Source: an uncultured Eubacteriales bacterium
Lineage (GTDB): Bacteria; Bacillota; Clostridia; Oscillospirales; Acutalibacteraceae
Assembly: GCA_910577755.1 (NCBI GenBank)
Contig: CAJTNL010000014.1
Coordinates: 1-50,025 of the forward strand
Direction of reading: 5' to 3'
Length of the DNA: 50,025 nucleotides
Shown here: one piece after another, positions 16,730-24,406 of the stretch
Layout: every line of letters starts with the position of its first letter
How positions within the stretch are numbered: the first letter of the stretch is position 1
Notes under the pieces: generated by a model
The model's input: the letters and a program-made list of their open reading frames with translations, nothing else
Told to the model about the DNA's origin: nothing
Database searches by the model: none
Program-made: the position numbers and the translations under genes

Positions 16730-18067
16730 CTATTTTACCACTTTTACAGTCAGAAATCTATAGTGAATCAAAAACCGCACAATTTCTTCTGTAATCATCT
16801 CTCCGGGCATGACAACCGGCACTCCCGGAGGACATGGACAGGCTGCCGACGCCGCTATTCTTCCAACGCTCTCGTTAACAGGAACTTCCTCCCACGATGA
16901 AAACACGGCTTGTCGTACCGTTAACACCGCTTCAGGCAATAACGGAAGCGTATCGCCCACTGCAAGCGGCTCTTTTTTCGGCAAAGCCGCTATAGCTTGT
17001 TCCACACGGAGAAAATCATGCTCTGTATGAAAAGGTGTAGCAATTAATACCAGATTGGCGCTATCTGCATACTCCGGCTCTACCAAATGAGCACGAAATA
17101 CCTCTGCGGCTTGTTCTCCTGAAAGACCCAAAGCCGCCGTTTGGAGTGTAATACGAGTGGGATCTGTTGTACCTTGAGGCAAAACAAGTCCATGTTCAAC
17201 CGCATAGGTTTTGATATGGTCCACACGCCGCTTTAAACATTCATAAGCCTCACGGCCCTCGACCTGCGCCCACTGCATACACAAGTCTAAAGATGCCATA
17301 ACGGGATAAGAAGGACTTGTAGAACCAAACAGCGCCATAGCATCCTTTGCATCAGCGGCATACGTCTCGTCAGCAATATGCAGCCACGCTCCCCCTGTTA
17401 ATACAGGTAGAGTTTTATGGGCAGAACAAGCGGTCATAGCCGCTCCCTGGTGAATTGGATGCTCCCCTCCTGTCAAAAATAAATGTGCACCGTGGGCATT
17501 ATCCACAAGCAAAGGCACGTCATACTGTTTACACACATCCGCAATTCCACATATATCCGATAGTACACCAAAGTAGTCGGGACTGGTAATATAAACTGCA
17601 GCCGCGTCGGCGTGTTGTTCCAGCAGAAATTTTACGTCACAAGGGTAAATTCTTCCGGGAAATCCCTGTCCCGCATCTGCTCGGGGCAGTATCCATATCG
17701 GTTGTAAATCCAGTAGCGCCATAGCGTGTACTGCACTGCGATGTAGTACACGGTCTATTAAAATCGTTCTTTTTCTATTTTTTGCCGAGACAAGGCGTAA
17801 CATAGCTTGTATACATAATGTACAACCTCCGGCAGAAAATAACGTACGGGCAGTAGCCATTGCTTTAGCAGCCCGTTGTTCCGCCTGTAAAATGGCACCG
17901 TTGGCTTCGTATAAGCTATCGGTATCGGGTAATTCCGTCACATCCAGCAATAGTAAGTCTTCAAGAAACGGCAATTCCTTTCCGGAATGCCCTGGTGTAT
18001 GAAATGCGGATCTTCCCAATTGCCGATGTCTCTGTAAAGCCTCATATAGCGGCGTTTGGTTTCGCAT
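16730..18067 (-). CDS. Orn/Lys/Arg decarboxylase family protein (YaaO-like)
   Basis: 445 residues, a short-form PLP decarboxylase. The N-terminal 'TPLYEALQRHR...FHTPGHSG' is diagnostic. 'VDNAHGAHL' supplies the PLP-binding Asp, and 'CSAHKTLPVLTGGAWL' carries the Schiff-base Lys. A C-terminal decarboxylase domain follows, with 'PCPPGVPVVMPGE'. It would make agmatine or cadaverine for polyamine synthesis; substrate choice cannot be read. ATG with an AAGGAG site. First gene of the holB operon, as yaaO is near tmk-holB in B. subtilis. Confidence 0.9.
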   Translation of the reverse strand: MRNQTPLYEALQRHRQLGRSAFHTPGHSGKELPFLEDLLLLDVTELPDTDSLYEANGAILQAEQRAAKAMATARTLFSAGGCTLCIQAMLRLVSAKNRKRTILIDRVLHRSAVHAMALLDLQPIWILPRADAGQGFPGRIYPCDVKFLLEQHADAAAVYITSPDYFGVLSDICGIADVCKQYDVPLLVDNAHGAHLFLTGGEHPIHQGAAMTACSAHKTLPVLTGGAWLHIADETYAADAKDAMALFGSTSPSYPVMASLDLCMQWAQVEGREAYECLKRRVDHIKTYAVEHGLVLPQGTTDPTRITLQTAALGLSGEQAAEVFRAHLVEPEYADSANLVLIATPFHTEHDFLRVEQAIAALPKKEPLAVGDTLPLLPEAVLTVRQAVFSSWEEVPVNESVGRIAASAACPCPPGVPVVMPGEMITEEIVRFLIHYRFLTVKVVK

Positions 18068-18148
18068 TTATCATTTCTCCTTCCTCTTTATTTTTATTAT
18101 CCTATGAAACTGGCTGATTTTCAAGCTCTCCTTGCATTTACAAAAAAT

Positions 18149-18191
18149 ACCGTGCATAAATGATATCATAGCTCAATCATTCATACACGGT
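18149..18191 (-). terminator. Terminator of the XRE gene at 18231
   Basis: A 16-bp stem (18149-18164 with 18176-18191). Its two irregular pairs are G.U wobbles on the minus strand, where a T run follows. Confidence 0.65.
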
Positions 18192-18230
18192 GACACGCAC
18201 AAAACACTTTGTAATGGTTAGCAATTCTGA

Positions 18231-18455
18231 CTAAATCAATAGCTTAGCCAAATGAACATCCAGATGCTCTGCTAAATCAATTAAAGTTGCAAAAGACATG
18301 CTCACCTCCATATTCGGCGCTTCAATATAGCTCAAAAATGCCCGACTAATATTCATCTGTTTTGCAAGCTGCATTTGTGTTAATCCCTTTAATTTTCGGT
18401 ATTTTGCAACATTCATGCTCAATATACGGTAATAATTAATTTTTTCATATTCCAT
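18231..18455 (-). CDS. Small XRE/Cro-type repressor (regulator 1)
   Basis: 74 residues: nearly only a helix-turn-helix of the XRE family ('RKLKGLTQMQLAKQMN' then 'SRAFLSYIEAP', about 20-48). No sensor domain. ATG with an AGGGGTGAT site. Its promoter is overlaid by three operator-like repeats, so it most likely represses itself (inference). Confidence 0.85.
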   Translation of the reverse strand: MEYEKINYYRILSMNVAKYRKLKGLTQMQLAKQMNISRAFLSYIEAPNMEVSMSFATLIDLAEHLDVHLAKLLI

Positions 18456-18467
18456 TTTACATCACCC

Positions 18468-18540
18468 CTACTTTAAGTAGTATATCGGTATCATATCACA
18501 CTTTAAGTAGTAAATCAAGAAAAATTCCTACTAATTGTAG
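18468..18540 (-). promoter_or_regulatory. Autoregulated promoter with three operators spaced 30 bp
   Basis: Minus-strand promoter -35 TTGATT (18513-18518), 17-bp spacer, -10 TATGAT (18490-18495). Three palindromic sites lie at 18468-18480 (CTACTTTAAGTAG), about 18498-18510 and 18528-18540 (CTACTAATTGTAG), exactly 30 bp apart, about three helical turns. They fall after the transcription start, in the spacer, and upstream of the -35. Confidence 0.8.
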
Positions 18541-18709
18541 TATTTTTTACTATTTAATACATTGCGTCGAGGCAGCTTTATCCATTTTATTACCGATAAC
18601 TATTATAAAGTATGGACAAAAACTGCTAAAAAATACTATGTTACCGCTGGATTTCAAATCATGAATATAGAATAATAAAGCCAACACAGCAGCATTAAAA
18701 AGCTAAAAA

Positions 18710-18738
18710 TTGCTCTGCAATTTTCTTTATGCTATAAT
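18710..18738 (+). promoter_or_regulatory. Promoter of XRE regulator 2
   Basis: -35 TTGCTC (18710-18715), 17-bp spacer, -10 TATAAT (18733-18738), just before the GAGAGGTG ribosome site. Confidence 0.7.
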
Positions 18739-18757
18739 ATGAAGAGAGGTGATTGCC

Positions 18758-19030
18758 ATGGATTATCGCGAAAGATTGCGGGAGCTGCGTATTGAAAATA
18801 AAAAAGGGCAAAAAGACATTGCTTTTTTGTGCAATGTTTCAGACGCCACCGTAGGGCATTGGGAGAAAAAACGCAGACACATGACGATAGACTGCTTAAT
18901 TAAACTATGTAAATATTACAATATTAGCTCCGATTATATATTGGGCTTTTCGAATATTCAGATGAAGTTAACCGATTTGCATACCGAGGAAGACCATAGT
19001 TCGAATCATCAACAGCAAAAAAGTTCCTAA
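18758..19030 (+). CDS. XRE-family helix-turn-helix protein (regulator 2)
   Basis: 90 residues from the ATG at 18758 (GAGAGGTG six bases upstream; an in-frame GTG nine bases earlier overlaps that site). The HTH spans about residues 6-60: 'RLRELRIENKKGQKDIAFLC', 'SDATVGHWEKKRR', 'CLIKLCKYYNISSDYILGF', a normal XRE fold. The C terminus is short, polar and Gln/Ser-rich. It is divergent from regulator 1 and shares the intergenic region. Confidence 0.85.
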   Translation: MDYRERLRELRIENKKGQKDIAFLCNVSDATVGHWEKKRRHMTIDCLIKLCKYYNISSDYILGFSNIQMKLTDLHTEEDHSSNHQQQKSS

Positions 19031-19167
19031 TATAGCAATTGTAAGACACCCAATATATACAATAAGTATATTGCATTTATAATAATTTTACAGTATATAA
19101 TTTTCTATTTATCTTACTTTTTTATACCATAATAGGTCAATTTGACATAATAATAATGGTGATAAAA

Positions 19168-19380
19168 ATGATGTCCAGGTTAAAACAACTTCGATTAGAA
19201 AAACAATATACACAAATCAAAATGCAAATGCTGACAGGTATTGACCAAAGTGATTATTCCAAACTTGAAAACGGAAAGCGATATTATACTTTTAAGCAAT
19301 GCAAAAAAATTGCAATTGCTCTTGAAACCAGCATGGACTATTTGGCCGGATTAACCGACGAAAAGCAACCTTACAGATAA
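19168..19380 (+). CDS. XRE-family helix-turn-helix protein (regulator 3)
   Basis: 70 residues from the ATG at 19168 (or 19171) with GGTGAT upstream; an ATG at 19156 overlaps that site. The HTH is clear: 'RLKQLRLEKQYTQIKMQML', 'DQSDYSKLENGKRYY', 'CKKIAIALETSMDYLAGLTD'. The wording is typical of clostridial XRE proteins. It lies 137 bp after regulator 2 in the same direction, with no terminator between them. Confidence 0.85.
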   Translation: MMSRLKQLRLEKQYTQIKMQMLTGIDQSDYSKLENGKRYYTFKQCKKIAIALETSMDYLAGLTDEKQPYR

Positions 19381-19581
19381 TATGAATAAATATAGCTTAT
19401 ACTTTTTGGGCTGAAGTTGATACTTGCTAAAACAAAACCCAAATCAAAAAATACATAAATATTTCTTTTTATTGCATATTAAAATAAAATTCGCTTCAAG
19501 AGTTTTATCTCAATATAAAACAACAAGCCTAAAAACAGCAATCATTACTTACAATAATCAAAAACTTGCAATTCACACTAT

Positions 19582-19626
19582 AAATATAAAGGCGGGTATC
19601 ATTAAACGATACCCGCCTTTATATTT
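19582..19626. terminator. Strong hairpin terminator
   Basis: Perfect 19-bp stem (19582-19600 with 19608-19626), 7-nt loop, A/T-rich ends on both sides. It probably ends the regulator 2-3 transcript. Confidence 0.75.
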
Positions 19627-19639
19627 TAGGTAATATTTT

Positions 19640-20036
19640 TACAATATGACGCGCTCTCTGCTAGAGCATGGAAACACTCTGCCGTGCGCTGCAATTTCTG
19701 ATACTACGTTTGAAAGAGCAAGACGTACATACAAAACTCCATCGGCCTAAGCTATTTAGTCGGGCATATGCCAGACCAGAGCCTCCTGAATAAGGTTTGC
19801 TACGGATACAATGTCTAATGAATATTGTATCCTACTGTCCTAATTTTTTGTTAGGTATAAAGTTTTTCGCTTGTTACAACGAGCGACCACATGCGCTGCC
19901 TTTGGATTCCTCCATCTTTGTAAAGGTGAACGAAACTTTTACATTAAGGTTACAACCTATTACGCTCCCGCTAGCTACAAATTATAATATTTACTACGTT
20001 TGATGTCGGAGCATATTATAGGTTTAGTTTGCCAAG
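19640..20036. other. Unexplained hairpin-rich block, no gene
   Basis: About 400 bp without a usable reading frame but with successive hairpins: GGATACAAT/ATTGTATCC, CCTAA/TTAGG, a 7-bp TCGCTTG stem and GTAAAG/CTTTTAC, all between 19790 and 19960. A 12-bp direct repeat TACTACGTTTGA lies at 19702-19713 and 19992-20003. It could be a structured RNA or a decayed small element. Signatures of tmRNA, RNase P RNA, SRP RNA and group II introns were not found. Confidence 0.35.
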
Positions 20037-20039
20037 GTG

Positions 20040-20612
20040 TTACTTTTTAATATTACGGTAATACCGTTCGTTTAATATTCGTTTTCCTTTCGGCGTCATA
20101 GGTTTCCGCTCGTATCGTTTTTTTCCTAAACCACCTTTAGGAGACTTTCTTGCTCCTGCCACAATTACAACTACCACAACCAGTATGCCAATCACAATGC
20201 ATACCCAAAAAACAATACCTAATAACATTTGCATGGTATTGGGCGGCGTTACATCAGTTCCATTGGCAATTATCCCCGCGGCCTCACTACCTACTGATAC
20301 CGGCGGCAATGTAATACCCATGTCCTCATAGATCGAAGCATTCGGTTGACTATTATCCTCACCAGAAGTATCAACGCTGGAAGCGCTATTCGTATTTTCA
20401 GCATCCATATTTCTGCTGTCTGTATTGCTAGTTTCAATATTTCCGCTTCCAATGTTGCTTTCAACTGTACTTGATTTATATACCGTATTTGTATTGTCCG
20501 TTCTGCCGCTTTGTGGATTTTGCGTAACCTGCATTGTAAATACAGGCATAGCGAAAGACAATATCACGAACGCCGCCGTCAAAATAGACGTCACCCATCT
20601 AACTATTTTCAT
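20040..20612 (-). CDS. Membrane protein with signal peptide, Ser/Asn-rich ectodomain and basic tail
   Basis: 190 residues. Signal peptide at 1-26, then about 75 residues rich in Ser, Asn and Thr with 'NTDSRNMDAENTNS', then one membrane helix ('MLLGIVFWVCIVIGILVVVV', about 129-150) and a strongly basic cytoplasmic tail of about 35 residues. ATG with a GAGGAA site. Same plan as 12116-12793 but no obvious sequence identity. Single gene; function unknown. Confidence 0.6.
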   Translation of the reverse strand: MKIVRWVTSILTAAFVILSFAMPVFTMQVTQNPQSGRTDNTNTVYKSSTVESNIGSGNIETSNTDSRNMDAENTNSASSVDTSGEDNSQPNASIYEDMGITLPPVSVGSEAAGIIANGTDVTPPNTMQMLLGIVFWVCIVIGILVVVVVIVAGARKSPKGGLGKKRYERKPMTPKGKRILNERYYRNIKK

Positions 20613-20753
20613 ATATATTCCTCATCGCTTACTCTGTGTAAAACTGCTTTTTTATATTTATTATAACAGATTATAACAAAAAAATAGGTTACGATACTTT
20701 AACTTTCTTTAAAATTTTGAAAGCTGTTTTGCACAAAGTTAGGAATAAGTGAT

Positions 20754-21893
20754 TTACATAAGGGTTTCCAGCGTTTTTACCAAAGCGTCCCCAAATAATT
20801 GTCCAGAATATTTTACTTCATCAATAGCGCTAACCTCTGTACCAAACTCTACCAACAAAGAGCCATGCGTTGCATTCATATTGTAACGACTATCTGTAAA
20901 GTTGAGTGGCCGAATAAAAGACGGGTCAACATTAACACAGCTTTGCTGTAACCGCAAGGCCAAACGCAAATTCATCTCCCAATCAGGAAAACCCAGAGAA
21001 CCGTCCCCATCATAACCGGACAAAATCATAATTTGCGCTGCTTTTCTGCCATTAATAACAGTGGTTGGTTTGATTCTGGTGGTTTCTCCACCTAAAGCGT
21101 CTCGATGAACGTCAATAGTCACTTGAATCGTTGGATGTTCGCTTAAATTACGCTGAATCGTCTCAGCAGAACGGCTATAAGCGCCGGTATAAGGATCATC
21201 GTGTATAGTCGTATCATGAATTACACCGATCCCTGCCGCTTCCAATTTTTTTACTATTTCTTCTCCTACAGCAACTACATTCATGCTATTGTCACGTGAA
21301 CGGGTTTCAAGGCTGGAGTAAAAATTAGGCATTTCAGTTTTTAAAAAAGATTCACCCGTATGGGTATGATAAATCAGTACTTGCGGCGTACCGTCTTTTA
21401 CAATTTTGACATCGGGAGGAAGTCCAAGCTCTGTAGCAATATCCAATTCAAAATCGGTGCCGTTACGCACAGTGATATTCTCATGTTTTACACCCACATT
21501 GGCAATTTGAATCTCATTAATTGGATAAGCCGTACCCTCATAAACTGTAAGATCCGGTTCCGGCGCCGTATATGGTTCAGAAACTGCCGACTCCCCAGAT
21601 TCAGACGCCGCACTACTCTCTCCAGATTGTGTAGTACTGGGAACAGGTTCAGCCTCTGCAATCATCTGTTCTACTTCTGATACAGTAAATTGCATATCCT
21701 CATAGCCATTTTTAATCATTTCCACAGCACCCTCCGGCATGATAAAGCCCGCTGCAGTTAATGCTGTACCATTTTGATTTAACAGCACCTGCGGTACAAG
21801 GCGAATAGAAAAACACACTACCGCCACTGCAGTTACAAGAACGCCGCTGGCACGCAGCAAAAATTTTTTTCCCCGTTTTGTTTCTATGACCAT
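20754..21893 (-). CDS. spoIIP: Stage II sporulation protein P (SpoIIP)
   Basis: 379 residues from the ATG at 21893, which has a GGGAGG site at 6-nt spacing (the open frame runs 8 codons further). One N-terminal membrane anchor, a variable Ser/Glu/Pro-rich linker, then the SpoIIP amidase/endopeptidase domain: 'VLIYHTHTGESFL' (zinc His and Glu), 'QVTIDVHRDALGG' and 'LVEFGTEVS'. It degrades septal peptidoglycan with SpoIID and SpoIIM during engulfment. It lies downstream of gpr, the same order as in B. subtilis. Confidence 0.95.
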   Translation of the reverse strand: MVIETKRGKKFLLRASGVLVTAVAVVCFSIRLVPQVLLNQNGTALTAAGFIMPEGAVEMIKNGYEDMQFTVSEVEQMIAEAEPVPSTTQSGESSAASESGESAVSEPYTAPEPDLTVYEGTAYPINEIQIANVGVKHENITVRNGTDFELDIATELGLPPDVKIVKDGTPQVLIYHTHTGESFLKTEMPNFYSSLETRSRDNSMNVVAVGEEIVKKLEAAGIGVIHDTTIHDDPYTGAYSRSAETIQRNLSEHPTIQVTIDVHRDALGGETTRIKPTTVINGRKAAQIMILSGYDGDGSLGFPDWEMNLRLALRLQQSCVNVDPSFIRPLNFTDSRYNMNATHGSLLVEFGTEVSAIDEVKYSGQLFGDALVKTLETLM

Positions 21894-22034
21894 AAAGAAC
21901 CTCCCAATACGTTTCACTAAAACCGCCTTCTTCCCGTATTTTCAAATTCCTGTTAAAATTTATACTCTGGTTTTTTCTTCCTTATCATTATATGAACCTC
22001 CTGCAACAAAATACAGCGGTTTATGTCGACAGTA

Positions 22035-22928
22035 TTATTTTGTTAAAAGCTCAAAATCCTCTGGAGAAAAACATGGATTCAAGCTTGTATTGATCGCCAT
22101 ACCAATCATTCTTGCACCACGCTGTATCAGCAAATCAATTTCTCTGGGCGTTACGAACATAGCAGTACCGTTAGGACTCACAATTTCTCTTGCCGTTTGT
22201 TTTTCATCATCATTTAATGCGTGCCCTCCCAGCAAATCAAGCGCCACGGTAGCGGCATCAACCACTGTTGGAACACCAATGGAGATCACTGGTACTCCAA
22301 GTAAATCCTGATCAATACGAGGCCTGTGGTTTCCCACGCCAGATCCGGGCGCAATGCCGCCGTTACTTAGCTGTATAGTTTTACCCAAACGCCCTAAATT
22401 TCGCGCCGCCATAGCATCTATCACAATCACAGCATCGGGTTTTAACTGCCGTACCAACCCTTGTAAAATTTCAGCGGTCTCCACACCTGTATTACCCAAT
22501 ACATCGGTACTAACAGCCGCCACTGCACGCAATTCATCCACTCCAGTAATACGTGCCAACTCCTTGTTTACATGACGGGTTGCCAATATCTGCTCAATCA
22601 CTCTCATCCCCAAAGCATCGGGCGTAATTGAAGCATTTCCTAAACCTGCAACCAACACTTCTCCTTGTGACGGTATAAACCGGGACAACTCCTCCGCTAC
22701 CACATCCAGACATTGATTATTTTCATCTACCGCATCACTTAAAGACGGCATCTCTATGGTGACATATTCTCCGGGTGCTGTTCCAGTTTCCGCTATATTC
22801 TCCGTAACAGTGATACGATTGATAATACAGCGATTTTTTTCTATAGTTTCACAAGGCGCCTGCGTCAGCTGGGCATGTCCACTCTCTTTTAACTCTAAAG
22901 CCAGATCGGTACGAAAAAACATTTGCAA
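22035..22928 (-). CDS. gpr: Germination protease (GPR)
   Basis: 297 residues, shorter than the Bacillus enzyme (about 370). 'RTDLALELKE' near the N terminus marks the propeptide, and 'PDALGMRVIEQILATRHVN', 'AVAAVSTDVLGNTGVET', 'PDAVIVIDAMAARNLGRLG' and 'GIAPGSGVGNHR' cover the catalytic Asp-containing core. It degrades small acid-soluble spore proteins on germination. Start choice is open: TTG 22928 (5 nt after GGAG) or ATG 22922 (11 nt). It is divergent from rpsT. Confidence 0.95.
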   Translation of the reverse strand: MQMFFRTDLALELKESGHAQLTQAPCETIEKNRCIINRITVTENIAETGTAPGEYVTIEMPSLSDAVDENNQCLDVVAEELSRFIPSQGEVLVAGLGNASITPDALGMRVIEQILATRHVNKELARITGVDELRAVAAVSTDVLGNTGVETAEILQGLVRQLKPDAVIVIDAMAARNLGRLGKTIQLSNGGIAPGSGVGNHRPRIDQDLLGVPVISIGVPTVVDAATVALDLLGGHALNDDEKQTAREIVSPNGTAMFVTPREIDLLIQRGARMIGMAINTSLNPCFSPEDFELLTK

Positions 22929-22988
22929 TCAATCTCCTTTTCTGTTATAATTATTCTGTTAAAAACTGTTTATTATAGTAAAAACATA

Positions 22989-23017
22989 TTGCTTTTATAG
23001 CACGTCTATGATATTAT
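22989..23017 (+). promoter_or_regulatory. rpsT promoter
   Basis: -35 TTGCTT (22989-22994), 17-bp spacer, -10 TATTAT (23012-23017), 38 bp before the start codon. Confidence 0.65.
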
Positions 23018-23054
23018 TATCTGTACGTGAACAAATATATAAGGGGGTGGAATC

Positions 23055-23318
23055 ATGCCTAACATTAAATCTGCAAAAAAACGCGTAAAAGTAACCGCTA
23101 CAAAAACTTTAAGAAATAAAGCAATCAACACCGCTTTAAAAACAGATATTAAAAAAGCGAATATTGCGCTTGAAAACAAAGACGCAAACGCAACTAGCGC
23201 TGTTAAAGTTGCCATTAAAGCAATTGATAAAGCCACAGCAAAGGGTATTCTGCACAAAAATACAGCAGCCAGAAAAAAGTCTGCGCTTGCACAAAAACTA
23301 AACGCTGTAAACGCATAA
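23055..23318 (+). CDS. rpsT: Ribosomal protein S20
   Basis: 87 residues, normal length, very basic. Starts 'MPNIKSAKKRVKV' and has the helical 'LRNKAINTALKTDIKKA' and 'KGILHKNTAARKKSALAQKL', all S20 hallmarks. Ribosome site AAGGGGGTGG. It is followed by its own terminator. The gpr-rpsT divergent pair is the usual Firmicutes arrangement. Confidence 0.97.
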   Translation: MPNIKSAKKRVKVTATKTLRNKAINTALKTDIKKANIALENKDANATSAVKVAIKAIDKATAKGILHKNTAARKKSALAQKLNAVNA

Positions 23319-23342
23319 TATTGCTGCATAACTACTATGCAT

Positions 23343-23374
23343 AAAAGCAGAACCGTTGGTTCTGCTTTTTGTTT
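23343..23374 (+). terminator. rpsT terminator
   Basis: 12-bp stem (23343-23354 with 23358-23369), 3-nt loop, followed by TTTTTGTTTT. Confidence 0.9.
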
Positions 23375-23560
23375 TATTGTACTTTTACAAGATAAACAGA
23401 CCTAATACTATATAAATGGCATACTTACAAAATAACCAAATACCTTTGCCTTTTTACCATGTTTTTTTATTGTAATTAATTCGTATAGGTTGACTTTTTA
23501 AATTTTTTTGGGTATGATATAACCAACAATTTAATTACAATTACTATTGGAGGAGCTGTA

Positions 23561-23713
23561 ATGAAACATTGCAATAAATTCCACTGGCTGATTGGAATCA
23601 TTTCTATAGCGGTTGTTATAGCATCATCTGTGGCTGCCGTTGTAGTCTATTTAGAAAAGAAAAAAAAGGACGAGGAAGATCTTGAACACTATCTAGATTG
23701 TTCAATTCAATAA
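23561..23713 (+). CDS. 50-residue single-pass membrane protein
   Basis: ATG 11 bases after GGAGGAG. A short polar start with Cys and His (KHCNKFHW), one hydrophobic helix (about 10-31), then the charged run 'EKKKKDEEDLEHYLDCSIQ'. A terminator follows 14 bp after the stop. The good ribosome site, clean helix and dedicated terminator make this a real small gene. No family name is known to me; its position between rpsT and spoVAE gives no clear role. Confidence 0.65.
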   Translation: MKHCNKFHWLIGIISIAVVIASSVAAVVVYLEKKKKDEEDLEHYLDCSIQ

Positions 23714-23726
23714 TTGAAAAAACGAT

Positions 23727-23749
23727 GCGAGTGGGTATTTCCCACTCGC
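23727..23749. terminator. Bidirectional terminator
   Basis: Perfect 9-bp GC-rich stem (23727-23735 with 23741-23749), 5-nt loop, with A-rich and T-rich flanks. It serves the 50-residue gene and convergent spoVAE. Confidence 0.85.
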
Positions 23750-23755
23750 TCTTAT

Positions 23756-24121
23756 TTATCCCTTATCTGATGGTTTTACACATACCGCTGCGATATATCC
23801 AAAAAACACTGCGGCTCCAATTCCTGCGGCTGCAGCTGTAACACCTCCTGTAAAGGCCCCAAGCAAACCTAAAGTTTCAACAGCCTCCATGGTCCCTTTT
23901 GCAAGCGTATAACCAAAACCGGTTAGCGGCACGGTAGCTCCAGCTCCTGCAAAATCTACTAGCGGCTCATAAAGACCAACTGCTGTTAAAAATACGCCCA
24001 GTGTAACAAACAGAACCAAAATGCGAGCAGGCGTTAATTTTGTAAAGTCAATTAAAAGCTGACCAATCACACAAATAGCCCCGCCAATCAAAAACGCTTT
24101 TAAAAATTCCATAAATTTCAC
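23756..24121 (-). CDS. spoVAE: Stage V sporulation protein AE (SpoVAEb type)
   Basis: 121 residues with three or four membrane helices. 'FLIGGAICVIGQLLIDFTKLTPARILV' is the SpoVAC/SpoVAEb motif (given here as 'GGAICVIGQLL' and 'LTPARILV'), plus 'AGAGATVPLTGFGYTLAKG'. Part of the channel that moves Ca-dipicolinate into the forespore and out on germination. In most Clostridia it follows spoVAD; here it is 5.4 kb away on the other strand. Confidence 0.93.
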   Translation of the reverse strand: MKFMEFLKAFLIGGAICVIGQLLIDFTKLTPARILVLFVTLGVFLTAVGLYEPLVDFAGAGATVPLTGFGYTLAKGTMEAVETLGLLGAFTGGVTAAAAGIGAAVFFGYIAAVCVKPSDKG

Positions 24122-24338
24122 CTCATAGACTATCTTTTCCCTGACAGTCTATCATTATACAGATATGCGCTAGAAAAGCGTTCATTTTATCTAAAACAAA
24201 CAGTGCAAAAAACCGAAAAAAGTTTTTGGTTGTGATGTAACAAAGCTATAAAAGTGCTGTAAATAAAATAGCAAATCAATGTGAAATGAAGAATAAATGC
24301 AATTCCACGTTCCTCAGTATTTAAAAACTCTGTATACA

Positions 24339-24392
24339 TTATAACACCATGGCGAGCATTGTAAAAAATATAAGCTTTCCATGGTGTTATAA
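24339..24392. repeat. 14-bp inverted repeat
   Basis: Perfect arms TTATAACACCATGG/CCATGGTGTTATAA at 24339-24352 and 24379-24392, 26-nt gap. It lies 14 bp past the stop of the TetR gene. It may end that transcript or be a protein-binding site. Confidence 0.6.
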
Positions 24393-24406
24393 TAAATAAA
24401 GTTTTG

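Noticed and set aside
19424..19633. 69-codon plus-strand frame
   Set aside because: It has no ribosome site and runs through the 19-bp terminator stem.
19640..20036. tmRNA, RNase P RNA, SRP RNA or group II intron
   Set aside because: Their conserved core sequences were looked for on both strands and not found.
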